This document shows, in pieces, positions 11,102-21,361 of a stretch of 64,000 bases of DNA. Source of the DNA: Astragalus membranaceus (lineage: Eukaryota; Streptophyta; Magnoliopsida; Fabales; Fabaceae); assembly GCA_039519185.1 (NCBI GenBank), contig CM076847.1, positions 85,470,360-85,534,359 of the forward strand, written 5' to 3'. The notes below the pieces were generated by a model. It was not told the origin of the DNA, ran no database searches, and saw only the letters and a program-made list of their open reading frames with translations. The position numbers were made by a program, and so were the translations under genes. Positions within the stretch are counted from its first letter, which is position 1; each line of letters starts with the position of its first letter.

Positions 11102-11651
11102 GTCGACCTTGTATAGAGCATTGGCACGCTATCGAGAGAGTCATGAGATACCTTAAAAGGACCATGAATCTCGGGCTACATTACCAGAGATTTCCAGCTG
11201 TACTTGAAGGATACAGTGATGTAGATTGGAATACTCTATCAGATGATTCCAAAGCAACCAGTGGCTATATTTTTAGTATAGCTGGTGGTCCTGTCTCTTG
11301 GAAATCTAAGAAACAGACCATATTGGCTCAATCCACTATCGAGTCTGAAATGATAGTATTGGCAACCGATAGTGAAGAAGCTAGCTGGTTGAGATGCTTA
11401 CTAGCAGAGATCCCATTATGGGAAAAACAGATGCCAGCTGTGTTGATTCACTGCGATAGTACCACGGCTATTGCAAAAATAGAGAACCGTTATTTCAACG
11501 GTAAAAGACGACAAATACGTCGTAAGCACATCACTGTGAGAGAATGTCTCTCAAAAGGAGCTGTGAGAGTATCAGAACTTAGCTGATCCTTTGACGAAAG
11601 GATTCGCTAGGGAGAAAGTCCAAAATACATCTCAAAGGATGGAACTACTGC
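11102..11651 (+). pseudogene. Ty1/copia RNase H remnant (E0)
   Basis: The frame matches the end of copia pol: MRYLKRTMNLGLHY, then RNase H with LEGYSDVDW, SGYIFSIAGGPVSWKS and HCDSTTAIAKIENR. Protease, integrase and the RT catalytic site are gone, because the LTR runs straight into this fragment. A frameshift near 11575 separates the final LADPLTKG motif from the rest. It is roughly half identical to the E1 and E2 RNase H, so E0 is a distinct family. Non-functional. Confidence 0.85.
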
Positions 11652-11675
11652 CTTTAGAATCATGAGTCACTCACG

Positions 11676-11738
11676 ATGGTAACCCGACCTAAAAGACTGG
11701 AGATCCCAAGAATTAGGTTCAATGGGTAATAACAAGTT
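11676..11738 (+). other. Conserved non-coding block A in E0
   Basis: Sequence from ATGGTAACCC to AACAAGTT is closely matched at 28484-28547 (E1) and 44475-44537 (E2). Shared words are GGTAACCC, GGAGATCCCA, AGGTTCAAT and AACAAGT. It lies just after the RNase H frame in each element. Confidence 0.75.
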
Positions 11739-11892
11739 GTGAAGTGATACGAGATGAACATGCTATTATAAGTAAAGAAGCATGATTCCTGAAGCGGCGT
11801 AAGGCTGAGGTAATAGAAACTCTTAATGAGATCTATACGCAATGTGGAGTGGAGTACCTAGCTACAGGAGTACTATTGATAGACTCACCTTT

Positions 11893-11953
11893 GTGAATGT
11901 GAAAGTGGGGCCGCTTCCTATGGAATCGTTGGCAGGATTCCTAGAGCGTTCAC
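11893..11953 (+). other. Candidate conserved three-helix RNA element, E0 copy
   Basis: P1 is GTGAATG (11893-11899) with CGTTCAC (11947-11953). An inner hairpin is AAGTG/CGCTT with loop GGGC inside AAGTGGGGCCGCTT. P2 is GGAATC (11922-11927) with GATTCC (11936-11941). A TAGAG linker precedes the P1 3' arm. Matching copies in E1 and E2 have different but complementary arm bases. Function unknown. Confidence 0.7.
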
Positions 11954-12193
11954 TAAACTGGGATAGACCTGCATGGCCATAAAAGCACGGGCTTATAAGA
12001 ATACACCTATGGAAAAGGTTGTGTGTGGTTTTGATGTTAGAGATAGAGTTCAAAACTACGAGTCACTCTTGTTGAATCTAAATCTTAACCGCTATGCAAA
12101 GGTCCAAGTCGTAAGACACCTCTGTTTATGCACAATCATATGGAAGCATTTGACGTTATTTCTAAAACTACTTTTTAAATTCAAGTGGGGGAT

Positions 12194-12829
12194 TGTTGGA
12201 ACTCTTGTGTGTGAATTGGAAAAAGTCCCACATTGGATAGAACTCTTGTGTGTGAATTGGAAAAAGCCCCACATTGGATAGGCTAAGCACTTCTATAGTG
12301 GAAAAGCCTATAAAAGGAGAGTTTCTCCTCATTTGCAAATCACACCACTTGACGATAAATCATTCATCAAGTTTTCTCTCTTCTCCCTAAATTTCTTTCT
12401 TCTCTAGAAAGCTTGAAGCATTTCCAAGCTTAGTTTCTAAAGAGTGGTTTTTCATAACCAGAATTTCTTTCTTCTCTAGAAAGTTTGAAGCATTTCCAAG
12501 CTTAGTTTCTAAAGAGTGGTTTTTCATAACCATATTGAAGGTGTATATCTTAGAGCGAATTTTCACGGTGCAGTAAACTTTCGCATCAGTTTCAACTGGG
12601 CTGTTTTATCCTGGGGACGTCGTGGTTGATAGCCTGCTTGCACCTTGGAGCAGTGCCACGAAACGTCTTAAAGAGAGCGACCTAGTCCGCGACTCCTCCC
12701 AGTAATCTCTTCGGCTTGTTCTTGAAACCAGTGTTGTTTGGGGAAAATTCTGGCTAGGAAAGACTTGGTACTTAAGAGTGTCAGTTGTTACCCACCTCTC
12801 TTTCCTGAGAACCTACTCAGATTAACATT
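12194..12829 (+). repeat. 3' LTR of E0 with a divergent 3' end
   Basis: Bases 12194 to about 12681 match the 5' LTR, including both internal duplications and the TATA box (about 12307-12315). After AAAGAGAGCGAC the two LTRs are unrelated: this copy continues with CTAGTCCGCGACTC and ends near TTAACA at 12829. Recombination with a related family is likely. The end coordinate is approximate. Confidence 0.65.
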
Positions 12830-13117
12830 TAACGTGGCATGTATCAGTGCCACTTGGCATTGGTGACATGGGGTGATGACGTGGCATTTTGCCAGCCACG
12901 TCACCAACCATTAACACTGTTAGCCAAAAAATTAACGACAAAGACCAAACTAGAAGCGTTTGGTATTTGCAAAAGCTTTTTTACAATTTTTATTTTTGCA
13001 GGAACCAAACTGGATTATTGAGATATTTGCAGGGACTAAACATACATTTAAGCCAATCAAAAATCGCTATATTTATCGAGACTAAAATGAAATTTAAATC
13101 TTATTTTTAATATCTAA

Positions 13118-14106
13118 ATTATATGATAAGTGTTCAAATTACTCCAAAAGTAATTTATGTAAAGTTACTCTAGATCATAATAATCTTTGATTTTGATCTA
13201 ATACGGTCATCACAATGTATTATGTATTGTCACTATTAAAATACTAGTTCCAAATCAAAGGCCAGAATGTAGGGCAGCGTTATAAAAATGGAAAAGGCAA
13301 ATAAAAAGTATGACAAAACCCACGAACCTGTAATGCCCACGTGCACACTTGAGGGTAATGTCTGGTGACTGCTAGTATGACAAGACCCTTCCAGTCCCCA
13401 CTCCCCAAAGTTAGATAAAATTGGACTATGCGAGAATCCATAAATTATCACCACACCCCTTTCGTTGCATTGCATCAAATCAATTGATTAGTAGTTTGAA
13501 AAAAAATGAATGTGTGATGTGAATTATGGGGTCAGCTCTGAATTTCCGTACGAAGTCACATCCGCGTAAGTAGTTTAGTTGGCGAGTCAAGGGATACCAA
13601 AAGAGTACACTAAATAACTCAAAAATGAGGTGCCGTGTTCAATTCCCAAAAACTACCATTCCCGCCACTCTCTCCTATGTTTTCTGTTTAATTGTAGCAA
13701 GTTGTGTTTTTTTAATCAAAGTAACTGATTTTCATCAAGCGACTCAAGACCAAACCAAGTTACAAACAACCCAGCTGTTGCATAAAGCCCACATTGGGAA
13801 CTCAAGATTTAACAACAAGGGAATTCCAAAATCAATCTTTGCCAAAAGCATAAAATATAGGGCGTAATGGGCATGGTTAACCAAAAAACGTTATAGAAGA
13901 GTAGTTCTCAGCACGAGAGAAAACGTCATACAACATCAGCTATAATTATCAGCTCTAATTATCAGCTATAATTATTCACCAAATTTCAACGCCGGCTATA
14001 ATCGTTCACCAAAATTCAACATCAGCTGATATTACATTTGTTATTTGAAGCTTAGTCATTAATAATGATGTTGTTTTTAATTTTTTATATGCCTTTGATA
14101 TGGTAA
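13118..14106. other. Intergenic; short imperfect direct repeats
   Basis: No credible gene. Between 13935 and 14030 a motif of the type ATTATCAGCTATAATTATTCACC recurs in imperfect tandem copies. Short open frames here have no recognisable domain. Confidence 0.5.
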
Positions 14107-14119
14107 AGATCGGTACGTG

Positions 14120-14249
14120 TTTTTTTCAAAACGGGTATTCTTTACATGTAACTAAAAATACTAACATGGCTGTCTAAAGCTAGATTCGAACCCAGTATTT
14201 TGATTAAGTTAAAAGAGACCCAAATCATCTTATCCAACTGCTTTTGGGT
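14120..14249 (-). mobile_element. tRNA-derived SINE (130 bp) with 13-bp target duplication
   Basis: The flanks AGATCGGTACGTG (14107-14119) and AGATCAGTACATG (14250-14262) form a 13-bp target duplication with two differences, both CG to CA. On the minus strand a pol III B box is present as GGGTTCGAATCTAG, and the 3' tail is the T run on the plus strand right after the left duplication. Position, tail and duplication agree on a minus-strand SINE. Confidence 0.8.
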
Positions 14250-14331
14250 AGATCAGTACATGGTTTGTTAGCAAGTATTGGGATCAGTGTTAATTCTCGT
14301 ATTGGAGTGATTATTGTGCACGGATTTTTAA

Positions 14332-14651
14332 GAGCCAGTTTGTTACGGTTTTTTTTTGAAGAATAATAATTTTTTAAAAAAATAATAATCTATTTTAGAA
14401 ACTTTCCATTAGTATGTTACGGCTTTTCAGAAAATTAAGAGTCTAAAAATTGATTAAAATTAGAAGTTGTTTTGAGTGACTTCTCATCAAAACCGTTTTT
14501 CATAAAATGATTTTTTTTTTTAAAAAAGTTATTTTCATTATGTTTCACAAACACAAAACAACTTCCACTTTTCTTAAAAATTTCTAAAAACTAATCTCTA
14601 AATTATTTAACATTAAAACCACTTATTTTTTTAATAATAACAAACGAGACC
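14332..14651. mobile_element. Tourist-like MITE
   Basis: Termini are GAGCCAGTTTGTTACGG and the complement of GGTCTCGTTTGTTATT, sharing the GTTTGTTA core. TAA occurs immediately on both sides (14329-14331, 14652-14654), as expected for PIF/Harbinger-type insertions. AT-rich and non-coding inside. Confidence 0.6.
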
Positions 14652-14803
14652 TAATAGCAACATTTTGTTTCATATTTGTACATGAGTTGGAGTAACTCTT
14701 TTATAAGCAAGAGGAAAATAGATTAACGAACTGAGTATAAAGGATACTCCATCCCGCTACAGTTTAGCTACACAACTTTAAGTACCTATTTTGCTTTAAT
14801 TAA

Positions 14804-15395
14804 GTTATGTTTGGATATTTAAAAAGGAATGAAGCGAAATGAAAAGGCATGGAGTGAAGCAGAGCGAAGTGAAATGAAAGAGTCTTCATTCAATCCTTTC
14901 AAAAGTGGATATAGAATGAAATGAATTATAATTTTTTATTCTAATTCTCTTTTATTTATAAAATACTATTATGTAGAAAGATTATTATAAAATAGTATTT
15001 TGATAATTAAAAAATAAATTAATAGTGGTTCCATCACAAACCGGTGATCAAATTGGGGAAGCAAAAATGAGGAGGAGCAATTGTATTAGATGGAAGGAAA
15101 AAACGTAGTTGTGGTTTGTGCTGTTTTTCAATCACACAATGACACGTAAATTAGCTATTTATACATTATTTATTATCTTTTAGTTAGTTTTTTACAAAAC
15201 TTGTCTATGCCATGGTGTGATTGGAAAACAGCACCAACCACACCTATGGAATGGAATCACACCTAAGTTTTGTCCTTAGATGAAAATGCATTGAATCATA
15301 TTACATTTCGTTTCGTACTTCTTTTTCTATCCAAACAATGAAAGATAACTCTATCGTATTCCATTTTATCTCATACGATCAGTCCTAACATAGCC
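14804..15395. mobile_element. Possible Tourist-like element whose right end was hit by a LINE
   Basis: The left end GTTATGTTTGGAT is the inverse of AGTCCTAACATAGCC near 15382-15395. TAA precedes the left end, and TTAA follows the right end within the LINE target duplication. The inside has GAA/TGAAATG-rich repeats. Limits are tentative. Confidence 0.45.
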
Positions 15396-15410
15396 TTAAC
15401 AGGCCTCGGG

Positions 15411-15690
15411 GTGAAGAACTTAAATCTGTTAGGGAAATGGCGGTGGAGGCTTTTGGACGGTAAAACATATTGTTGGAAGGATGTCCTCTTTGCCAAATAT
15501 GGGGTGCGTTCATGGGAGCGAGAGGACTTTATTCGGTGTGGGGCCTCGTCTAAAGGCTCCCTGTGGTGGCGGGACATATGTAGACTTGGGAGTTTAGGGG
15601 ACAACGGGACTAATTGGTTTCAGGAGTCACTTGTGCGGAAGGTGGGTGATGGCAACTCCACTTCCTTTTGGTATGATGACCAACATAATG
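15411..15690 (+). pseudogene. LINE RT C-terminal region, first half
   Basis: The frame reads LLGKWRWRLL, WKDVLFAKYG, SLWWRDICRLG and VGDGNSTSFW, motifs typical of the region after the RT core in plant LINEs. The match ends near 15682, where unrelated sequence begins. Confidence 0.85.
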
Positions 15691-15868
15691 AGATCAAGGG
15701 AGAGTGGTGTCATCATGTTGCCAGTTTGATTAATGAAAATCGAAATTCATGTAATTTTGGTTAGCTTGTTTTTTGTTCTTCACATTGGATGTCATGTCAT
15801 TTTTGTTGTTTGTGTTGACATTCAGAATTTGGTTAATGATTTATGTAATTTTTGTTGGTACTTTATTG

Positions 15869-15899
<31 letters not shown>

Positions 15900-16518
15900 T
15901 GTATGTATGTATGTATGTATGTATGTATGTATGTATGTATGTATGTATGTATGTATGTATGTATGTATGTATGTATATTAGATGGATTTATAAGTTTGTT
16001 AGTTGGAATTTGATTTGCAATTGGTTAGTTGATTTGAAATTTGGTTCATATTGGTTGTTGAGTTGATATTGGTTGTTGTTGGTTGATAAAAATGAGAGTA
16101 GGGAAGTGCTGCAAAATATTGGATATACCAGAAACAGAAAAAAATATTTAAAAATAGTTACAAGCGCCCCTGTTGGTCTTAGCGCACTTGACAATCAGGG
16201 GCGCTCTCAGTAACAAGCGCTCCTGTTGGTCAGATGCGCTAAGGCCAACAGGGGCGCTTGTAACTGCGAGCGCCCCTGATTTTCAAGTGCGCTAAGACCA
16301 ACAGGAGCGCTTGTTACTGCGAGCGCCCCTGATTGTCAAGTGCGCTAAGACCAACTGGGGCGCTTTTATTGCAAACGCTCCTGTTTCTTAATAATTAGTA
16401 ACGCTTGTTATGCGCTCTTGTAGAGGGGTCGGCAACAGGAGCGGCAGCTTTAGGAGCGCCCAAAAGCGCTCCCAATGGATTAAAAAAAGCACCCCCAATG
16501 CCTTTTTCTGTCGTAGTG
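15691..16518. mobile_element. CACTA fragment inserted in LINE 1
   Basis: The right edge is ...TGTCGTAGTG at 16518, complementary to a CACTA terminus (CACTACGACAGAAAAAGG). Before it lie GC-rich subterminal repeats (16155-16480) such as AGCGCCCCTGTTGGTCTTAGC in both orientations. A matching left CACTA end was not found, so the left side is probably truncated. It contains a tetranucleotide microsatellite. LINE coding resumes directly after 16518. Confidence 0.7.
15871..15976. repeat. (ATGT)n microsatellite
   Basis: About 26 copies of the ATGT/GTAT tetranucleotide. The MYVCMYVC frames across it are artefacts. Confidence 0.97.
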
Positions 16519-17307
16519 GTGGGTGAACACACAGTCCCTCTGTATTGCTTTTCCAAGGCTCATTTCAATTTCTAACCAGAAGTATTGTAGTGTGGGGGTG
16601 ATAGTAAGGTGGGTAGATGGGTCACTGGAGTGGGATTTGAATTGGAGGTGTTTTTTTGTCTGGGAGGAGGGATTGTTAGATGAACTCCTACTTAGTCTAC
16701 CACATTTTCTTCCTTCTCTGGAACAGGATCGATGTGTGGCTTTGGAGGAGGCAGTCCAACGGAATTTACTCAGTTAAATCAGCCTATTCCTTCTTATCAG
16801 CTGACCCCAGTTGGGTCTCCAGCCTTTCGGTCCAACAGGCATTGGTGTTTCGTCCTTTCTGGAAGAGCTTAGCTCCCTCTAAGGCAGTTGCCTTCTCATG
16901 GCAATTGATTCTTGATAGGACCCCTCTAGGGAGAATCTGTTTAGGAGGAGGAGAGTTATTAATGATGTTGTGCTACTACATGTGTCCTTTGTGCTGAGTA
17001 TCAGGAGTCTTCTATACACTTATTCCTCACTTGTGATTTTTTCCTCTCGATTTGGTATGCAATTGCAAAATGGGTGGGATTGGTTTGGGCTGCATATCGT
17101 GATCTCTCTCAACATTTCCTTCTTTTTTGCTCTTTTGGTTATGGGGCCAAGTGCAAGCAGCGGATGGCTTTGATCGGGCATGCGATTATCTGGGTCATTT
17201 GGGAGGAGCGGAACAGCTATATCCTTGCAGGTACGCCAACCGATGGTGTCCGGGCTCTAGAGAGAATTAAAGTTTTGTCTTGGAGATGGTTTCTAGCAAG
17301 ATGCTGA
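16519..17307 (+). pseudogene. LINE RT C-terminal region, zf-RVT part
   Basis: Three overlapping frames together show the plant LINE zinc-binding region: LCIAFPRLISIS, VWEEGLL, YSVKSAYSFL, APSKAVAFSWQLILDR and later AIIWVIWEERN. Frameshifts near 16690 and 16965 break it. It continues the reading begun at 15411 after the CACTA insertion. Non-functional. Confidence 0.85.
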
Positions 17308-17497
17308 GTTGCTCCTTGCCTTTACTATGAGTGGTGAGCGGAGGTTTTTTTGTGTATTTCAAAGTAGTTATCATCGTTAGTTGTTTCTGTTTTTTCGACT
17401 TTTTTTCTATATTTTTATAATTTGTATTGGTTCGGGTACTTCTTGGACCGTTATATTTTAATAATATATGTTTGGGATTAAAAAAACATAGCCTTAA

Positions 17498-19180
17498 TAA
17501 ATCCGTTTGCTTATAAAAAAATTGATTTGATGTAAATAACTACGGTGTGATTATTTAAATAATTATGCAAATGAAGGAGAGGATAACAATATTTAAGAGA
17601 GGATAATAATATCAAGGAAATTGAAGTCTTGTGTTGACGAGGGGAGCAGAAACAGTTACTTGTGTCTGTACGGGGAATTTCCTCATGGGGTAGGGCTTTT
17701 GGTGAACATGCCTAAACACTATGCTAATAAATGATACTCACTGGGGTTGTGTTTGATTGATCACATTGATCAGTCATGAAAAGACATGCATATTAACCTT
17801 TTTTGTTTATCTGTAACTTCAAGTTACATATACCATATATAGATGAATTTATCGCGTCCCGAGAAATACTATTATATGTCATTTTGGGTTGTGAGTTAGT
17901 TTACCAAATTATTCATTATATTGAAAAGATAAATTAATACAGTTATGAAAAAGATATTATTAAATAATAAAGAGTATGATAGGAAAGAAATATTAATATA
18001 TCATTTGAATTCTAAAAAATCATGTATTAAGAGACAAATTTTTTTGGCTACAAAGTCCTATAATATATGACGTAGAGAGTATATCCAATAAGGGCGTACA
18101 GTTTATATTATTGGGTCACACTTTACATCCTCTTATATGTTCACAATTCACATCAATTTCTGTTGAGAAATTTGAATTGCTAAGATAACTAGAGTTATGA
18201 CACGAAGGCCATTCTATATAATGCAAATAACATGCATACGTCTGTTTGACATGCATGCTTGCTGAGAACTCAATAATACTACATATAAATTGTGAGGCAA
18301 TAATTAGTGAGGCAATAATTGTGTTACTTAGTCCCTTGAATCTGAAAAATACTACTGTTTGGGGCAGAGAGGGTTCAGTGGTTAGTCCCTTGGATAGGAG
18401 CAAAGCATTAATCAGAAAGAGCAGTGATGAGTCTCGCTTAAATCATGGAGTTATGGGGAAGGTAAATTTAGTGCAGCTTTACTGTTCCTTTTGGTTTCAA
18501 CTTTCAATTGCCCCCCAATCTGTTCTCTCCTTCGCAGTAGTATTAAAGTGTGTGTTTGTGTCTGTTCTCTACACTTGTTACATACGCCAGTGAATAATCG
18601 GTGCAAGTATAAAGTTTTACTTTTATTATTACTTTTGCAATATCAATCAATTGGAATTTAATAAGAGAAAGGATCCAGAGAGGAGGGATAGGAAAGCGAC
18701 AAATTAAACTAGCTAGTCTCAAAAAGGACTAGGAACTTTTAAATTAAGGAATTGGATTAGCTGCTGTTGAATTTGAATGCAGTGATGTAGTCGGCACACT
18801 AGGGACTGTTTGATCAAGATTCAACGGTCCAGATTTTAATATGCGTACACCCTTAGAGCTTTATTTATGTCTTGGATAAGCATTGGGGAATTGGTACCCC
18901 TATGAAATGGATAGCTTTTGCATGACTTCTCCTGCTGAATACACTCTCATCTCAGACTAACCTATTTCAAAGGGAGATGATCCCAAATATGCATGATACA
19001 CTCAGTCTTTTTTTTAAACAACAAATTATTGTATATTATATATATCATATGTGTTTTTAAGAAATACAAAACTTACGTACATATGGATTCTGAATTGACC
19101 ACCAACAGGACCAAAACAATAAACGCAATGTGGGGATTACCAGGAAATTGAAAGTCATATTTTTTTTAGGTGTGACCAAT
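17498..19180. other. Intergenic sequence without recognised gene
   Basis: AT-rich. A frame at 18246-18590 has no domain I recognise. A short duplication of GTGAGGCAATAATT occurs near 18290-18320. No RNA gene seen. Confidence 0.5.
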
Positions 19181-19184
19181 GTTA

Positions 19185-19805
19185 TCGGACCCGGATCGAT
19201 CATCGACCCGGTCAATGCACTGGGTCACTGGGTCTTTGGTCGGACCGCATGACCTGGACACACTAAAAATAGACCTAATATGTTTAAATTTATACATCAA
19301 AAAGCCATAAAAAATTGTATTATATCTTAAAAATCTACAAAATAAATTGTCAGCACAAAATTAACATAATTCTTCAAATTTAGTTGTTCAAATTCAAATC
19401 TATAAGGAGTATAAGTCCATAACCATAACATAATTACCTAATTAAATAAATTAAGAGCCAGTAAACAACAATGGTCTCAACATATTCATAATTAGTACCT
19501 AATTCATGTATTTCCGTAAGCTATATATATATATATCATGTTTGTAAGGTAAGTAACAACATACAAAGTTGGCGCAGTGGTTAAGTGGTGCGGCTTCACC
19601 CCCTGTTGCAGGGTTCGAATCCAGAAGGAGGAGTGTCAGCGCAGGTCCCAAGAGACCGTAAGCACTTATGCAAATTAATAAAAAATAAAAAAAATGCAAG
19701 TGAAAATTTAAATTAAAAAGCAACAGCCTGTTTCTGCAAGCAATTCGTCCTGGGAAGGGCACCGACGGGTCCCAGTCGGACCGGTTCGACCGGTCTGGGT
19801 GTGAG
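19185..19805. mobile_element. Probable hAT-type repeat with ACCGGTTCGACCGG-like ends
   Basis: The left side has ATCGGACCCGGATCGATC and GACCCGGTCAATGC; the right side has CCCAGTCGGACCGGTTCGAC and GGTCTGGG, roughly inverted. This resembles the elements at 20713 and 61870. Ends and target duplication are not resolved. A SINE-like unit lies inside. Confidence 0.4.
19568..19700 (+). mobile_element. tRNA-derived SINE (plus strand)
   Basis: A pol III A box (TGGCGCAGTGGTTAAG, about 19571) and B box (GGTTCGAATCC, about 19611) lie about 40 bp apart. A tRNA-unrelated part and an A-rich tail (AATAAAAAATAAAAAAAA) end near 19695. No clean target duplication was found. The absence of a foldable acceptor stem and the A tail argue against a true tRNA gene. 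Confidence 0.7.
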
Positions 19806-19829
19806 TTCTCTATGAGGATCAACCTAGTA

Positions 19830-20342
19830 CTTAGTATTTAAGTGGGTTGGGGTTATGTTGGTGCTGCCACCTGATTTATCCACCCTTTTTTCTATACTTT
19901 ACTATAGTGTTTTCCCATCCTAGAATAGGATGGACTTGATAATGGTTTGGAATATTGTTCTATGGCCTATCTTTGAAACATGAAATTTGGGTATTTTCTA
20001 AAATATAATCATTGACCCTTCTGTGACATTATTTGTGATCAAACTTTATTCATAGAAGTGGCTTCTAGCTAAGACTAAGTCGATCCAGTGCCTTTTCTAT
20101 GAATGGAGTGTGGATTCGTCGGAGTGTGTTTCCATGAAATAGAAGATTTTGTCGTGTGGTGTCTGCTAATTTGGCTTTGGGGTACCCCACTACCTCTTGA
20201 GATCATCATGGTATATTACTTTATGTTTTGTCTTCTACTCTTACTATATATAGATAGACCTATGAGGCCCCTTTAATACTCAATATTATACCATATACAT
20301 AATATACATTTGCTTTGTTCAAAAATAAATATATGATATTAT
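19830..20342. other. Intergenic sequence
   Basis: No gene recognised. A weak LINE-like reading near 20070-20230 could not be supported. Confidence 0.45.
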
Positions 20343-20603
20343 CACTATAACAAAATTGACTTTTAACTACGGATGAAAACCGTCACTAAATATCAAAAGT
20401 TTGTAGACACATGATGACTTGATATTTACCCATGGTCATTGCTTCTATGCATTACGTATAACAATACATTTGTCCTACCGGTTAGTATTTTTGCCCAGTG
20501 TTTGTTACTAGATTTTTTACCTACCGACAAAAACCTTTACCTAGCATGCATTTGGAGAAATATCACTAAAAACATCCGTAGGACTTGTCATTTTTTTATA
20601 GTG
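20343..20603. mobile_element. Short CACTA-type MITE (261 bp)
   Basis: The left end CACTATAACAAAATTGAC matches the inverse of the right end GTCATTTTTTTATAGTG, and TACGGATG also recurs in inverse orientation. The interior repeats CCGTCACTAAAT and ATCACTAAAAACATCCG. The flanking trinucleotides tat and aat match only partly. Confidence 0.75.
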
Positions 20604-20712
20604 AATAAAAAAACTCTCATAATCACCTTGCTTATAAAAAAATAGAAAAATAAAAGACAAGTGATAGGAATCAATTAATGTTAGTTCTGAGTTTTTGCGT
20701 CACATGCAACTA

Positions 20713-21147
20713 GTGTTTTGAAAACGGAATCAACCAAGCGGTTGATCCGGTTAAACAATGACTCGACATATTCTACGGTTCGGTTATTTTAGCAGTTCAA
20801 AGCAGTTTTATCCAGATTTAAGCGGTTTTAATCTATTGAACCATGACCCGAATGGAGGCTTCTCCGGTTTAATTTCCGGTTCGGTTTTTGAAACATTCCA
20901 TGCAACACATTTTTTATTTTGTAAGGTTGACCGTGCCTTTCTCTCATTTGGAACTGGCCGTAGATGCCTCCCCGCATATGTATGGGAGAGATTGCGCGTG
21001 AGTAGGTATTTATGTCAACCGAGCGATTCAACCGGTTAAATTATGAACTAACACCATACAATTTAGTTATTTTAACAATTCAACTACAGTTTCATTCGAA
21101 TTTAAACAATTTAAAGCAATTAAACCATAACTTATTACCGTTTTCAT
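20713..21147. mobile_element. hAT-like MITE
   Basis: The left TAGTGTTTTGAAAACGG is the inverse of the right CCGTTTTCATAACG. Flanking arms carry GGTTGATCCGGTTAAAC-type and ACCGGTTAAATTATGA-type sequence. It is related to the better-preserved copy at 61870-62172. No target duplication was seen here. Confidence 0.55.
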
Positions 21148-21361
21148 AACGTCCGGAAAAGGAGGCTATGCGAGTTACTAAATATGATAAACTAGACAAG
21201 AGTACAGTTAGATAAATTTCAAGTCTGGTTCCTACCGAACATAATGGAATGACAATATTTACAAACGAAATTTATAATGAGGCCCTGTAGCTCGCCATTA
21301 ATAATTGGAGGCTGCTTGGTTGAAAGGTTCCATCCCACCAGAACACCACGCTGATAACGTA

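Larger units (their letters stand above)
10357..12829 (+). mobile_element. Ty1/copia element E0, internally deleted
   Basis: Two related LTRs flank a short interior. The 5' LTR begins TGTTGGAACTC at 10357 and the 3' LTR begins with the same word at 12194, directly after a polypurine tract AAGTGGGGGAT (12183-12193). Gag, protease, integrase and most of RT are missing; only RNase H and the 3' non-coding region remain. No target duplication was found. It lies inside the long-TIR element. Confidence 0.85.
8936..13117. mobile_element. Large non-autonomous TIR element, probably Mutator-like
   Basis: The left arm (about 8936-8980 plus 9299-9460) and right arm (about 12835-13117) are inverted copies of one another for roughly 200-280 bp. 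Shared words on opposite strands include TTTAGTCCCTGCAAATATCTC, CAATAATCCAGTTTGG and AATACCAAACGCTTCTAG. The body has no transposase. It holds CT-rich sequence (9460-10120), a 41-bp duplication and a copia element (E0). A perfect target duplication could not be read. Long TIRs without coding capacity suggest a Mutator-type derivative, but superfamily is inference. Confidence 0.7.
15400..17484 (+). mobile_element. LINE 1: 5'-truncated non-LTR retrotransposon with 13-bp TSD
   Basis: Target duplication AACATAGCCTTAA occurs at 15387-15399 and 17485-17497. The element ends in a short A tract after TTTGGGATT. Coding remnants match the C-terminal part of plant LINE reverse transcriptases. A CACTA fragment splits the element between about 15690 and 16518. 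Confidence 0.88.

Noticed and set aside
15733..16066. Frames with MYVCMYVC repeats
   Set aside because: Translation of an ATGT microsatellite.
18246..18593. 115-codon plus-strand frame
   Set aside because: No domain, no splice or promoter support, ordinary for AT-rich intergenic DNA.
19568..19625. Possible nuclear tRNA gene (A and B boxes present)
   Set aside because: No acceptor-stem pairing, unrelated downstream part and A-rich tail; better explained as a SINE.
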